From Larkinella knui (lineage in GTDB: Bacteria; Bacteroidota; Bacteroidia; Cytophagales; Spirosomataceae), in the NCBI RefSeq assembly GCF_003858645.1, contig NZ_RQJP01000003.1:62001-126000 (forward strand): a stretch of 64,000 bases of DNA, read 5' to 3'. The position numbers were made by a program, and so were the translations under genes. Positions 15,534 through 24,789 of the stretch are shown here, in pieces. How positions within the stretch are numbered: position 1 is the first letter of the stretch; each line of letters begins with the position of its first letter. Under the pieces are notes generated by a model that made no database searches, was not told the DNA's origin, and saw nothing but the letters and a program-made list of their open reading frames with translations.

Positions 15534-15863
15534 ATGCCGACTGCTTTCGAGCGAACCTTAAACCGGGTAAAATCTGGAGAAACCGTTACTTTCGCCGTTG
15601 CTGCGGAATACAAAAGCTGGAGGAAGTATTATGAGAATGCGACTCCGGAGGAAAGAAAGCAGATCAGTCAGGAACGGAAGAAATTTCATTATAATAAGCC
15701 AGGCACGTTATTGAACGAACAGGTGGCGGAAGAAACCGCATCAATCCGATTGACTATGCCGGTATCGAGGAAGGCCCGTATTCAATCATATTGTGTAACC
15801 AATAACATGAGCATGAGCCGGTACATTAATAGTCTGATCATTCAAGATCAGGCGGAACGATAA
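15534..15863 (+). CDS. Ribbon-helix-helix-like regulator
   Basis: 109 residues from the ATG at 15534; 26 further upstream codons overlap the divergent protease start and are rejected. The C-terminal 45 residues (IRLTMPVSRKARIQSYCV, then NNMSMSRYINSLI) read as strand-helix-helix of the MetJ/Arc ribbon-helix-helix class; the N-terminal part is basic. It runs opposite to the late unit, at its middle, so it may repress or autoregulate a local lysogenic transcript. An accessory gene rather than a virion gene. Confidence 0.6.
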   Translation: MPTAFERTLNRVKSGETVTFAVAAEYKSWRKYYENATPEERKQISQERKKFHYNKPGTLLNEQVAEETASIRLTMPVSRKARIQSYCVTNNMSMSRYINSLIIQDQAER

Positions 15864-15875
15864 CACAACCAGATA

Positions 15876-15928
15876 GGGGCACCGGATTGAGCGAGCAGGT
15901 ACGTAACTGAACCGCCTGAAGGTGCCCC
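15876..15928. repeat. Inverted repeat between two accessory genes
   Basis: GGGGCACC (15876-15883) and GGTGCCCC (15921-15928) are perfectly complementary across a 37-base loop, 13 bp after the ribbon-helix-helix gene. No T-tract follows. Could be an RNA structure or an operator for the regulator. Confidence 0.4.
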
Positions 15929-15956
15929 GCCAGACTTTTCACTTACCTTTAAAATC

Positions 15957-16169
15957 ATGATTACCAAGGAGCAACTCATTAATAGTTTTGGCAGGCCGGT
16001 CACTATTACGCAGGGCGAGGCAGTAATCAGTGGCAGGATCTACCCACTGTCAGGCCTTCAGATCGAAGGGTACCTCAGCAGTAACTCAGAAGAGGCTTAC
16101 ATTCAGGTGGACGGAGAGGACCCCACAAGGCCGAAAACGTTTCCACTGGCAGCAATTGAATTTGTGTAA
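15957..16169 (+). CDS. Small hypothetical accessory protein
   Basis: 70 residues, predicted beta-rich (RPVTITQGEAVISGRIYPL; PKTFPLAAIEFV). Not recognised. Shares orientation with the ribbon-helix-helix gene and ends before a strong terminator, so the two form a separate rightward unit inside the leftward virion genes. Confidence 0.5.
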   Translation: MITKEQLINSFGRPVTITQGEAVISGRIYPLSGLQIEGYLSSNSEEAYIQVDGEDPTRPKTFPLAAIEFV

Positions 16170-16193
16170 AGGTTAAGGGTTTAGGAATAGGTA

Positions 16194-16228
16194 TAAGTCC
16201 GGATCATTGGTCCGGACTTATTTTTTTA
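16194..16228. terminator. Strong intrinsic terminator
   Basis: ATAAGTCCGGA (16194-16204), 7-base loop, TCCGGACTTAT (16212-16222), then a T-run. It ends the rightward accessory unit; the stem is symmetric enough to act on the leftward lipoprotein transcript too. Confidence 0.85.
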
Positions 16229-16705
16229 CAGGTCCTTTATCCTCGAATACATCGGCTCAGGAGTATCTTTTACATCATAAAAAACGGCTGCTCCTACGGC
16301 TCCGTCCAGATAGAGCGCATCCTTTTCGGTTTCCCAGGCTGCGGTCCGCTTTTTCACATAGGTGGGCTGGCCAAATTTGGCCACGAAGCGTTTATAAATA
16401 ACAGTATAGACCGCGGTGTCTTGTTGAAAATTGGTAAACCTTGCGCCTACCAGCCTTCCGCCCGGAACTTTATACTCCACATTCCCTCGAACGGTTTCAA
16501 ACGTCACATCGTCATACTTCATTTTATCTCCCTCTGTCCGGGTTGGACCAAACCGGAGCCGATACTGGATGGTATCGGCTGGCGTACCGATGACAAAGTT
16601 GTTGAAGCTCAATGCTACTGGCTTGCTCGAATCATTTGCCTTTTCTTTTTGCTGGCAGGCCGCCACAGTCAGGAGTCCGATCACTAAGAGTAATGTAGTT
16701 TTCAT
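16226..16705 (-). CDS. Prophage-encoded lipoprotein
   Basis: 159 residues from the ATG at 16705. MKTTLLLVIGLLTVAAC is a lipoprotein signal with Cys17 in a TVAAC lipobox. The mature part is beta-rich (PVALSFNNFVIGTPADTIQY, VYTVIYKRFVAKFGQPTYV) and has no recognised family. It lies between tail genes and the protease, and its 3' end abuts a terminator. Phage lipoproteins at such insert positions often modify the lysogen surface or block superinfection; that role is inferred. Confidence 0.6.
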   Translation of the reverse strand: MKTTLLLVIGLLTVAACQQKEKANDSSKPVALSFNNFVIGTPADTIQYRLRFGPTRTEGDKMKYDDVTFETVRGNVEYKVPGGRLVGARFTNFQQDTAVYTVIYKRFVAKFGQPTYVKKRTAAWETEKDALYLDGAVGAAVFYDVKDTPEPMYSRIKDL

Positions 16706-16755
16706 GAATTTTTGAATAAAGGTTTGCGTCAAACTACGAAAAACGCGCGGGAATT

Positions 16756-18795
16756 TTAAAATGCGATCAGAGTAACGGTGCAGGTGCTACCAGGACGGTA
16801 ATTATTTAGCTTGTTGAGGTAATAATAACCGTCGGATATTTCCAGATCACCGACCCGAACACCTTTCAACCGAATCGGTACGTTTGGATTCAGGGTGGCA
16901 ATATCGACCGGTCGCAAATGCACCGATACCGTCAGGACCCGAGGCCGTTTGAGAACCCGTTTTAGGCCACCAAAGTATCGACTGATCAGCGATGCTTCCG
17001 ATTGCTGACCCGGTACCGGATCAAAAGCCAATGAAAAGCCGTTTTCTTCGGTCTGGATCGCCTGCATGCGCCGGGCAAACCAGCAGCCGGTCAACGTCAC
17101 GGTAGCGGCCACCACATTCCCACTACTGTTGAGCACTTTGGTCTGGACTTCAAAGGTTTTCGAAGGTTCCACCAAGACAATACGCGGACTCGTGGACTTT
17201 TTATTGATCTGGAGGTTGTCTCCCGTACCGGAAACCGTTCGGGTTTCGATCAGCAACGGAAATCCGTAGTTGTTGACCTGCCGGGTTGACTCCATCGTGG
17301 CCGAAAAAGGCAACTCAAACAAAGGAACGTCAGTCGCTGCGGCTGTGCGGTCGCACCCGATCACGCCATTGCCATAGCCTTTGTCAACACCGTCCTGCTC
17401 CCGGTACTTGAGAAAATTCCGACGTCCGTAGGGATCAATTTTATAGTCGACGCCTGGCTCGACAGACTCCTCCAGACGGCTCGACCAGTCCTGGGCATTA
17501 GCCCGGTTGTTGGTTAGGTCAGTTAAGCTGACCAGTTCCACGGTTCGACGCTGGTTGTCGATGTGATACCAGCCCTCCAGTTGAAAGGCGATTGACTTTA
17601 ACAACTCGCTACAGGTCAGATCGGGCAGGTTCTGCGCTACCGGCCAAAAATCACCGGTGTGTACGGTTGGATCAGGAATAAAGCTGGCATAGATTGAATC
17701 GGGATCATTCAAAATGAATCCCTGCCACTGGGCGAACGTGGTCCGCTTCTGAACAATCAGCCTTATCTTAAGCGTATCGCCTTTTTTGACCAGTATTTCC
17801 GTGTCCAGCGTCAGAATATCATTTTTATTAGCAATCAAATTATACCCAGCACCTTTGGACCAATACGCCTGTTCGACGAATGATCCGTTTTTCTCCAATT
17901 GCAGCTTTACTTCGACCGTTCCAAAGTCGATTTTAATGTTGAACTGCTGAACAGCTACAACATTAATTCGCATCGTTGAATCGGCCACGTAGCTATAGGT
18001 AGCCGTGTTGAAATTATTGGCCTTACCGTCCTTCCAGCCTTCCAGTTCACGGTTATCTACTGTCAAAGGTTGAATCCGATTCAGCTTTCCCCCAAACATC
18101 ACGGTCGGTGCCGCAGTGGCCACCGTTACCCGAGCCGTTCGGGCATCTGCCCAGTCCTGATCGCGGGACTTGGGTTCTTCTTCGACAAACGGAAACGTTG
18201 CTTGCTTGAGTAATGGATCATTCAACCAACTGCCTGCAGGTTTGTAACCGGCTTCCTGCAAAATTTGCCCTACCACTGTCGTTAGAAACGTAGCCGGAAA
18301 CAAAGTATCCTGAGGGATGATCCCATCGCTGACGGTTCCGTAGTCGATGATCGGATAACAGATCCCCTCGGTGGCACCAGCTCTGGCGCTAATCTCGTCA
18401 ATTGTCCAGGGATGATCCAGATAACTCAGATCCAGATCCCGAATGCTTTTGTCGGCCAGGCTATCGAACAAACCCCGGTGCTCTTCATAAATGACCACCT
18501 TCCATCCGGCCTGAAATCCCTGCAACTCGGCCCGGCCCTGAAAAATAATCTCATCGCATTCTACCAGCCTGGCTCCGATGAGCGTGTATGGATATACTCC
18601 GCCAGCGTCCAACTGCTCAGCGTTACCCAGAAGGCGCTGAATAGCCAGGGAGTTCGGCAGTTGAAACTGATTCGTATAACTCAATTCCAGGGTGTCCGGC
18701 GACGTCAGATCATTGCCCTGCATCGTTAAGGCATAGTCGACCTCGGCGACCCATTGCCAACCAGCTGGCCCCAGAAAGTAGATACCGTCTTCCAT
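16756..18795 (-). CDS. Tail-associated virion protein
   Basis: 679 residues, mostly beta-structure. It follows the tape measure gene by 7 bp, the place of distal-tail or baseplate hub proteins. The N-terminal part (WQWVAEVDYALTMQGNDL, LELSYTNQFQLPNSLAIQRL) and a C-terminal SARG-like region (GVRVGDLEISDGYYYLNKL) are seen in large Bacteroidota prophage tail proteins, but no enzyme motif is visible. The role is inferred from synteny. Confidence 0.6.
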   Translation of the reverse strand: MEDGIYFLGPAGWQWVAEVDYALTMQGNDLTSPDTLELSYTNQFQLPNSLAIQRLLGNAEQLDAGGVYPYTLIGARLVECDEIIFQGRAELQGFQAGWKVVIYEEHRGLFDSLADKSIRDLDLSYLDHPWTIDEISARAGATEGICYPIIDYGTVSDGIIPQDTLFPATFLTTVVGQILQEAGYKPAGSWLNDPLLKQATFPFVEEEPKSRDQDWADARTARVTVATAAPTVMFGGKLNRIQPLTVDNRELEGWKDGKANNFNTATYSYVADSTMRINVVAVQQFNIKIDFGTVEVKLQLEKNGSFVEQAYWSKGAGYNLIANKNDILTLDTEILVKKGDTLKIRLIVQKRTTFAQWQGFILNDPDSIYASFIPDPTVHTGDFWPVAQNLPDLTCSELLKSIAFQLEGWYHIDNQRRTVELVSLTDLTNNRANAQDWSSRLEESVEPGVDYKIDPYGRRNFLKYREQDGVDKGYGNGVIGCDRTAAATDVPLFELPFSATMESTRQVNNYGFPLLIETRTVSGTGDNLQINKKSTSPRIVLVEPSKTFEVQTKVLNSSGNVVAATVTLTGCWFARRMQAIQTEENGFSLAFDPVPGQQSEASLISRYFGGLKRVLKRPRVLTVSVHLRPVDIATLNPNVPIRLKGVRVGDLEISDGYYYLNKLNNYRPGSTCTVTLIAF

Positions 18796-18802
18796 TTTTT
18801 AC

Positions 18803-21433
18803 TTAAAGTTTAGAACGTACTTCAACCCGACGTACTTCGGCTGACCTACTGTGAATATCGGTGACCGCCACCACCGGTGCAGGCATCCGGGCGATCACCC
18901 GCGTAAATACTGCTTCCAGTGTCGCCGAATCATTTTGCAACACGCCACCGTAATTGAACCGAGGGACGCCGGTCGAGTTGCTGGCTCCGGGAAAGGGACG
19001 TCCACCACCTTTTACGTTCATAGCAGACAGTTCGTTGTAATTTTCGCGGGTGGCTTTGGCAGTGAGCACCGATTCGCCGTCACTGATCAGCGCCGGAATG
19101 CTGTCCGACGTTCCGGTTCCCGGCCCGGTAATAAAGGCACCTTTCTTATCGGAAACATACCCACCCTGGGCAAACTTCTGGGAACTGATAAATGCCTGCT
19201 GTGCCAACCCTTGCAGGATAATCAGACCTGCCAGTACCGGCCCAATGATCGGCCCTGCCGTGTACGCTTTCGTTGCCGCCACGGCCGTATTGATCGCAGC
19301 CTCCGCGCGGGCGATGGCCTTCTTTTTCTTGTTGGCCTTTTCCTCCAACTGATCACGTTTTTTCTGAAAACCTTCCTCCAGTTTGCCTCGCAGTTCAGCA
19401 TTGGCCCCGGCAGATTTTAAGGCGGCTTTCTCCCGTTGTTCCAGCATCTGGAGCGCCAATTGGTTCTGGCCTTCGAAAATCGTGGTCAACGTTGACGCAG
19501 CAATCTGGGCACCGGCGACGATACCTTCGAATGTTGTCATCGCAAACGCTTCACGCTGATTGGCAATCTCCCGGTTTGCCTTATCTTCAATCGCCTTGGC
19601 TTCAGCAGCCGTCAGTTTTTTCTGGGCAATTTCCTGCCGGGCCGATTCCTTAATGCCAGCGATCCGGGCTTCGAGTTCGGCCTTGCTTCCTTTTTTTGCA
19701 GTAGCGATCCGGGAATCGATAAGCGCCAAGTTGCCCCGATCGGCAATCTCCTGCAACTCGGAGGAACGCTTGGTTAATTCTACTTTGGCGGCTTTGGTTA
19801 GCTTCTCATCCTCCTTCAGTAAACGCGCGTTCAGGTTCTGGTGTACCGTTATAATTTTGGCGTTATCCAGAGCGAGGTAGTGCAAACGGGTTTCAGCCAG
19901 GTCCACATCGGCGGCTAGTTGAGCCGCTTTGTACTGGGCCGATCCTTTTTTCAGGCCGAACAACTCCACGGCCAGTTTAGTCTGAATGACCTTCTCCGCC
20001 AGCGCGACCCGGTCTTTACCGGAGAGCCGGGCGATCTGAAGTTCCGCTTCAGCTTCTTTCTCTGCAAATTCCAGAGCACCCTTTCGTAATTCCTTTTGTT
20101 TATTCACATTCTGTTCGGCCCGCTCCTGTTCCTGTTTCAACAACGCCGATCGTCGGTTTTGAACCGTTTGAAGTGTGGCCAGGGTTTCCCGTTCGGCATT
20201 GATCACAGCCGCTTTCTTTTCCTCAATCTCCTTCCGGTCCGCATCCTGGTTGGCCGTATTTGCCGCTTTCCGTTTGAGCAGGGCGGCCAGTTCGTTGCGT
20301 TCGATCGTTAACCGTTGCTCTGCCAATTTCTTTTCTGCAGCACCGGCAGTATCGAGCAGAGCCAGGCGTTCGCGTAGCGTTTTTGATTGATCCTTAGTGG
20401 CCAGTGTTGCCAGATCCACCAGTTTCGCCACCTGCGCTTCCTGCGAAATCATACCGTCGCGCTGATCCTCCAGATCCTGCATCGTTTTTGTATACTCGAC
20501 GGCGGCTTTTCCGGCATTGACCATGTTCGTGGTAACCCCATCGAGTGAATGCTTCATCTGATCAAGCCGGTCAGGAATATTTTTGATGGCTCCCAAAAAT
20601 CCCTTTTCGCCAAAATCATCGATGATGTCGAATACGGCCCCGCCTACTTTGGAGATCCCGGCGAATAGTTCATCCAGAGCCGCCGAGAACGCTGCCGTCG
20701 CCTGCTCCACTTTATCCATTCCATCGTCAAACTTAGTCAGGTATGTGATCAGTCCCGAGATTAGGGTGATGATCAAACCGATGCCCATTGCCTTCAGGGA
20801 AAGCCCAAACGCGAGGGAAGCTTTCTCCGCACCTTTCGCGCCCTCGATCGACAGTTTTAATCCTTTGGCATAGTCGAGTGCTCCGGATGCAGCACTTTTG
20901 AGTTGACCCACGCCACCCCGAATGGAGGAAAAAAAGGAGTCGTTTCCGGTAATGGCCCGTTCGATTCCACCAGCATAATCGCCAACGTTATCGCGAAAAT
21001 TCCCCACCGACCCACTGGCTTCTTTCACTTCATCGGTCATATCCTTGATCGATTTCTGAAGCACACCACCGATCTGGGCATTATTGCGCTCCTCCCTCGA
21101 CAGGGCATTCCACTGCGCGGTCTGAACGGAAATAGCCGCCCGGAGTTGGTCGACGCTCCCGACAGCCGTTTGATTGGCTTTATCGGTCTGCGCCAAGGCC
21201 CGATGGTTCGAATTGATTTCTTTGGTGACGGCACCACTTTCGCGCGTGATCCGCGTCAGTGATTTTGCGTACTGTTCAGCCGAAATACCGCCCTCCTTAA
21301 ATTCTTTCTTAACGCGGTCCTTTTCAGACCGAAGCTCTTCCAGTTTCTGACGAAGATCAACAATCCGCTTTTCGGTGGCCGCTTCATCGAGCTTGACTTC
21401 GACGAGAATTTCGTCGCCTTGTTCCTGTGCCAT
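18803..21433 (-). CDS. Tail tape measure protein
   Basis: 876 residues. Residues 1-160 are coiled coil, then a hydrophobic stretch (AMGIGLIITLISGLITYL, about 215-235), long Lys/Glu/Ala-rich coiled coil (about 330-700), further hydrophobic helices (VAATKAYTAGPIIGPVLAG) and a C-terminal GTGTSDSIPALISDGESVL motif typical of tape measure ends. It sets tail length and is released into the cell envelope during DNA entry. At about 1.5 Angstrom per residue it would predict a tail near 130 nm (estimate). Confidence 0.9.
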   Translation of the reverse strand: MAQEQGDEILVEVKLDEAATEKRIVDLRQKLEELRSEKDRVKKEFKEGGISAEQYAKSLTRITRESGAVTKEINSNHRALAQTDKANQTAVGSVDQLRAAISVQTAQWNALSREERNNAQIGGVLQKSIKDMTDEVKEASGSVGNFRDNVGDYAGGIERAITGNDSFFSSIRGGVGQLKSAASGALDYAKGLKLSIEGAKGAEKASLAFGLSLKAMGIGLIITLISGLITYLTKFDDGMDKVEQATAAFSAALDELFAGISKVGGAVFDIIDDFGEKGFLGAIKNIPDRLDQMKHSLDGVTTNMVNAGKAAVEYTKTMQDLEDQRDGMISQEAQVAKLVDLATLATKDQSKTLRERLALLDTAGAAEKKLAEQRLTIERNELAALLKRKAANTANQDADRKEIEEKKAAVINAERETLATLQTVQNRRSALLKQEQERAEQNVNKQKELRKGALEFAEKEAEAELQIARLSGKDRVALAEKVIQTKLAVELFGLKKGSAQYKAAQLAADVDLAETRLHYLALDNAKIITVHQNLNARLLKEDEKLTKAAKVELTKRSSELQEIADRGNLALIDSRIATAKKGSKAELEARIAGIKESARQEIAQKKLTAAEAKAIEDKANREIANQREAFAMTTFEGIVAGAQIAASTLTTIFEGQNQLALQMLEQREKAALKSAGANAELRGKLEEGFQKKRDQLEEKANKKKKAIARAEAAINTAVAATKAYTAGPIIGPVLAGLIILQGLAQQAFISSQKFAQGGYVSDKKGAFITGPGTGTSDSIPALISDGESVLTAKATRENYNELSAMNVKGGGRPFPGASNSTGVPRFNYGGVLQNDSATLEAVFTRVIARMPAPVVAVTDIHSRSAEVRRVEVRSKL

Positions 21434-21444
21434 GATGGTGTGAA

Positions 21445-21903
21445 TTAGGCGCGTTGTGAACGACGCGCCGGTAAAGTAATGCGGCCCTCCAGTCTACCGA
21501 GCCGGTTGGCATCTTTCCAGACCGGGAAGGAGCCCGTTGGAACTTCCACCGGTATCTTGTGAGTAACATCCTGGTCATCGTGAACCAACACAAAAACGGC
21601 GACTGACTCGAAAACCGTGGCGATCGCTTCGGCCTGCCATTTTTTCAGGTGCCGCGTCCGGATCGTCAGAACCTCCGCCGATTCCTTCTGGGTGTAACGG
21701 GTAAGCCCGGCCTGCCGGAAGGAGCCCAGCGCGCGTACCTCCTTTTCCGAATCGGCAAAGGCTTCAAAAAGCCAACCGGCCCAGCCGGTTGGGCTGAGCC
21801 AGTACAAATACACACCAGGCTTTCGGCAGGCTGTTTCGGAAGGCGTTACTTCATCGAGAACCAATCCGAAGGTGTGATCGAACGACAGATCGAATACTTT
21901 CAT
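21445..21903 (-). CDS. Hypothetical tail-region protein
   Basis: 152 residues; strands at the N-terminus (MKVFDLSFDHTFGLVLDEV) and a basic C-terminus. Located between the tail fibre and the tape measure; its ATG overlaps the fibre gene stop (TAATG). Could be a tail assembly factor, but no family is recognised. Confidence 0.5.
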   Translation of the reverse strand: MKVFDLSFDHTFGLVLDEVTPSETACRKPGVYLYWLSPTGWAGWLFEAFADSEKEVRALGSFRQAGLTRYTQKESAEVLTIRTRHLKKWQAEAIATVFESVAVFVLVHDDQDVTHKIPVEVPTGSFPVWKDANRLGRLEGRITLPARRSQRA

Positions 21904-24140
21904 TAGTACATTTTAGAAATAACGATTTGCTTGATTCCCCCAATTCGGGAAGAGGTACCGACGGCTTTGTAAAAGCCAAAGCCCAGCGCATACGGCCCGG
22001 AGGGAAACGTAATCCCGGCCACGCCGGTGGTGTAGGTACCGCTTACGTTGCTACCATCCAGCGCCCAGGGCCAGTCGTCGGTATCGCTGAGAATGGACGT
22101 TTCGGGCTTCAGGTAAAACTTTGCCGTCGTTCCGTCATATTCAATCCGGAGCCGGTAGCTGGACCCGGCCGTGGCAGTCGTTCCGGTTATTGCCGTACCC
22201 TGGGTAGCACTGGAGATAACTGACCGGCCCTGAAAAGCGGAGGTTTGAACGTTCCAGCCGATGTAATTCCCTGCGTTACCCAATTGCTTTGTAAAGCCCA
22301 TATAGGCTTGATACGTATTGGTCCCATCGCTGAAGGTTGGAATAACAATGACCATTTCGATCGCCAGTTTGACCGAGGATCCGGGCGTATAGTAATTCTG
22401 ATCAGTACCCAGAAACGAGGAGCCTGTTGCCGAGGTTCCGGTGGTTATGCCCAGGTAGCCGATCGGTGTTTCAGCCGTAAAGTTCAGGCCCGCCCCGGAG
22501 CCTGAACTGACATTGGTCAGCGGCCCTGTACCCAGCGCCAGCATATTGCTGGCATAAATCACCTGTTCGTAATACGCCCGTTTGGTGGTAGGATTGACCA
22601 GGGTAAAGGTTGGGTTCGCCGTCACCCCATCCGGATTGGTGATCACCAGACCCGGCGAAGCCGAAGACAGCGATCGGGGAACTGTCACGCCGGAACTCGT
22701 CCGAACCGCAATACCATTCCCGCCCGGATCGGCCAGGCCACCGCCACCACCGGTAACGGAGAGCGAGAGGACGCCGGTCGCATCGTTGTAGGTTTTCGAT
22801 ACCCCGGTACCGGCCACGATCAAATCATTCACCCGGTCGTCGACGGCCTCGTTGAAGTCGGTCACGTCGGTCGAAACGTGCGTATGGGTCGCATTGGCTT
22901 TGCCTGCCAGTGAGGTTGCTAATCCTGATACCGCTGATTGGGGAATATTGGATAACGTGTTATTGTTGGCATCGATCGTTTTGTTCAGCAGGATTTCGGC
23001 ACCCGATCGGGTGGCCAGCGTTCCCGAAGTTGGGAGCGTCACATTCGTAGAAGCCCCGACGGTCAGGGTCGTATTGAACGCTCCGGACGTGGTCAGGTTG
23101 CCGCCCAGCGTGATGGTCTTCCCGGAGTTGTTGACGCCGGTCCCGCCGTACTGGGCAGCGATCGCCGTGCCCTGCCAGGTACCCGAGCCAATCGTCCCGA
23201 CATTGGTGATCGATGTCTGCCCGGCGTAATTGGGCGAAATATCAATCTGCGGGTTCGCGGTAACACCGTCCGGATTGGTAATGCTGATTCGATCGGTTAC
23301 TCCGTCCAGCGACCGGGCCACCGTACTATTCAGGGCATTCCGGGCAAGTAGGCCATTCCCGCCCGGATCGGATAGCCCTCCGCCACCACCGGAAGGTGTA
23401 GCCCATTGACCATCCCCGCGAAGGTACGTGCTGGAACTGGCGGTTCCGGTGGCCGTAATCTGGCTGACCGGATGGGAGTGCGTCGTCGGTGTGCGGCTGT
23501 CGGAGAGCCGGGAATCATCCCCCCGAACCAGAGCCGTGGTACTGCTGACACCGGAAGCCGTTACCGGCAACCGGGCGATATCGAACGTGCCGGCAGTGAT
23601 GGCGCTGGCGCTGTGCGTATGCGTAGCCAGGGCAAATTCATTCAGGGATTTGACCCAGGCCCACCAGTTGAACAGCTTTAGGCGGGAAACGAATTTGCCG
23701 TCCTCGATGACGCCGGAAGAGGAACTGATCTGCGTTTCTGCATCACTGGCCCCGGTGCCCGTCAGCTTCGTATTGATCGCGGCCTGGGCGCTGGTCGATA
23801 TCGGTTTGCTCAGATCGGACGTATTGTCGACGTTGCCTAACCCGACGTCGGTTTTGGTCAGGACCACCGCACCGGTCCGACCGGCCACTGAAAGAACATT
23901 CCCCGATGTGAGGCCCGTAATCTTGTTGGCCGGGATCATGGCCGAGGTATCCCGTTTTGCGCCCAGCTTAATGGCCAGCGAATCCAGTTTTTGCTGATAC
24001 GTCGTGGTAAACTTGACCGGCGTCAGGCCCAGACCACCCTGCGCCCTCATTGCTGAATCGAACCGGGAAGCGGGCGTTTTCCCCTGCCCAAAGGAGATAT
24101 GCGTTACCAGCAACGCGAAATAGAACAATAGCTTTTTCAT
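21903..24140 (-). CDS. Tail fibre-like protein with N-terminal signal peptide
   Basis: 745 residues. Starts with a clear Sec-type signal (MKKLLFYFALLVTHISFGQG). Residues about 85-130 hold the fibre motif GRTGAVVLTKTDVGLGNVDN and its follow-up; Gly/Ser/Thr-rich collagen-like or beta-helix segments repeat through about 560 (GSGTWQGTAIAAQYGGTGV, LADPGGNG twice). The C-terminal 180 residues look like a compact beta-sandwich that could bind sugars. Phage fibres normally lack secretion signals, so export or surface display is a possibility. Follows a 211-residue gene by 9 bp. Confidence 0.65.
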   Translation of the reverse strand: MKKLLFYFALLVTHISFGQGKTPASRFDSAMRAQGGLGLTPVKFTTTYQQKLDSLAIKLGAKRDTSAMIPANKITGLTSGNVLSVAGRTGAVVLTKTDVGLGNVDNTSDLSKPISTSAQAAINTKLTGTGASDAETQISSSSGVIEDGKFVSRLKLFNWWAWVKSLNEFALATHTHSASAITAGTFDIARLPVTASGVSSTTALVRGDDSRLSDSRTPTTHSHPVSQITATGTASSSTYLRGDGQWATPSGGGGGLSDPGGNGLLARNALNSTVARSLDGVTDRISITNPDGVTANPQIDISPNYAGQTSITNVGTIGSGTWQGTAIAAQYGGTGVNNSGKTITLGGNLTTSGAFNTTLTVGASTNVTLPTSGTLATRSGAEILLNKTIDANNNTLSNIPQSAVSGLATSLAGKANATHTHVSTDVTDFNEAVDDRVNDLIVAGTGVSKTYNDATGVLSLSVTGGGGGLADPGGNGIAVRTSSGVTVPRSLSSASPGLVITNPDGVTANPTFTLVNPTTKRAYYEQVIYASNMLALGTGPLTNVSSGSGAGLNFTAETPIGYLGITTGTSATGSSFLGTDQNYYTPGSSVKLAIEMVIVIPTFSDGTNTYQAYMGFTKQLGNAGNYIGWNVQTSAFQGRSVISSATQGTAITGTTATAGSSYRLRIEYDGTTAKFYLKPETSILSDTDDWPWALDGSNVSGTYTTGVAGITFPSGPYALGFGFYKAVGTSSRIGGIKQIVISKMY

Positions 24141-24149
24141 GGTGTGGAT

Positions 24150-24785
24150 TTAAATTAAGGTGACTTCATTGAGACCGAAAGCAGGCCGGTAGAGGTAAAG
24201 CCGTCCGGTCGGTTCGATTTCGATAAATTTCCGGGAGCCGCTGGCCAGCGTGTTCGCTTCCGTCAGGCTCTGAACGACGAAGTAGCGAATGGCCCCCGCG
24301 CTGGGGGCACCCGGATCGCCGATGAAATCAACGATCTCCAGTGTGGCCGGATCGACCCGAACAACAAACGATTCGGGATAAATCGAACCGGTATCATAGG
24401 TTTCGTCGCCCTCGGCAAAGGTGGGCCGCTGACGAATGGTTAAATAGGTATACGTCAGCGAAACCTGCCCGACTTCCCCCGCCCGGTACTGTCGGAGAAC
24501 AAACGTCTGAGCGTTGGTGGCCCCGAGCGGTCCGATCGTCAGGACGCTGGCGGGTTTGGGTACCAGCAGTTGTAAATAGTCGTGATCAGCGCCGACTATC
24601 GAGACTGGCAGTGGGGCGGTTTCAGGCCCGACCCCCTGATCAGAGCTGGCCACCATCGCCAGCCCCCAGGAGCGCAAATCGATCGGGTCGCCATTCAGCC
24701 ATTCATACCGGTACATCAGCCACAACTGATCCGTGACAATCCGATCAGCCAGCAATTTGAGAACTTTGGGTGCAGATATTTCCAT
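24150..24785 (-). CDS. Hypothetical tail-region protein
   Basis: 211 residues, beta-rich (LWLMYRYEWLNGDPIDL; VSLTYTYLTIRQRPTF; FVVRVDPATLEIVDFIG). Located 4 bp after the giant tail protein and before the fibre. No family recognised; a connector or chaperone for the adjacent fibres is possible. Confidence 0.5.
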   Translation of the reverse strand: MEISAPKVLKLLADRIVTDQLWLMYRYEWLNGDPIDLRSWGLAMVASSDQGVGPETAPLPVSIVGADHDYLQLLVPKPASVLTIGPLGATNAQTFVLRQYRAGEVGQVSLTYTYLTIRQRPTFAEGDETYDTGSIYPESFVVRVDPATLEIVDFIGDPGAPSAGAIRYFVVQSLTEANTLASGSRKFIEIEPTGRLYLYRPAFGLNEVTLI

Positions 24786-24789
24786 TTTG

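Noticed and set aside
22852-23997. Long open frames opposite the tail fibre gene on the plus strand
   Set aside because: They mirror the Gly/Ser/Thr-rich fibre codons and have no start context, neighbours or recognisable motifs.
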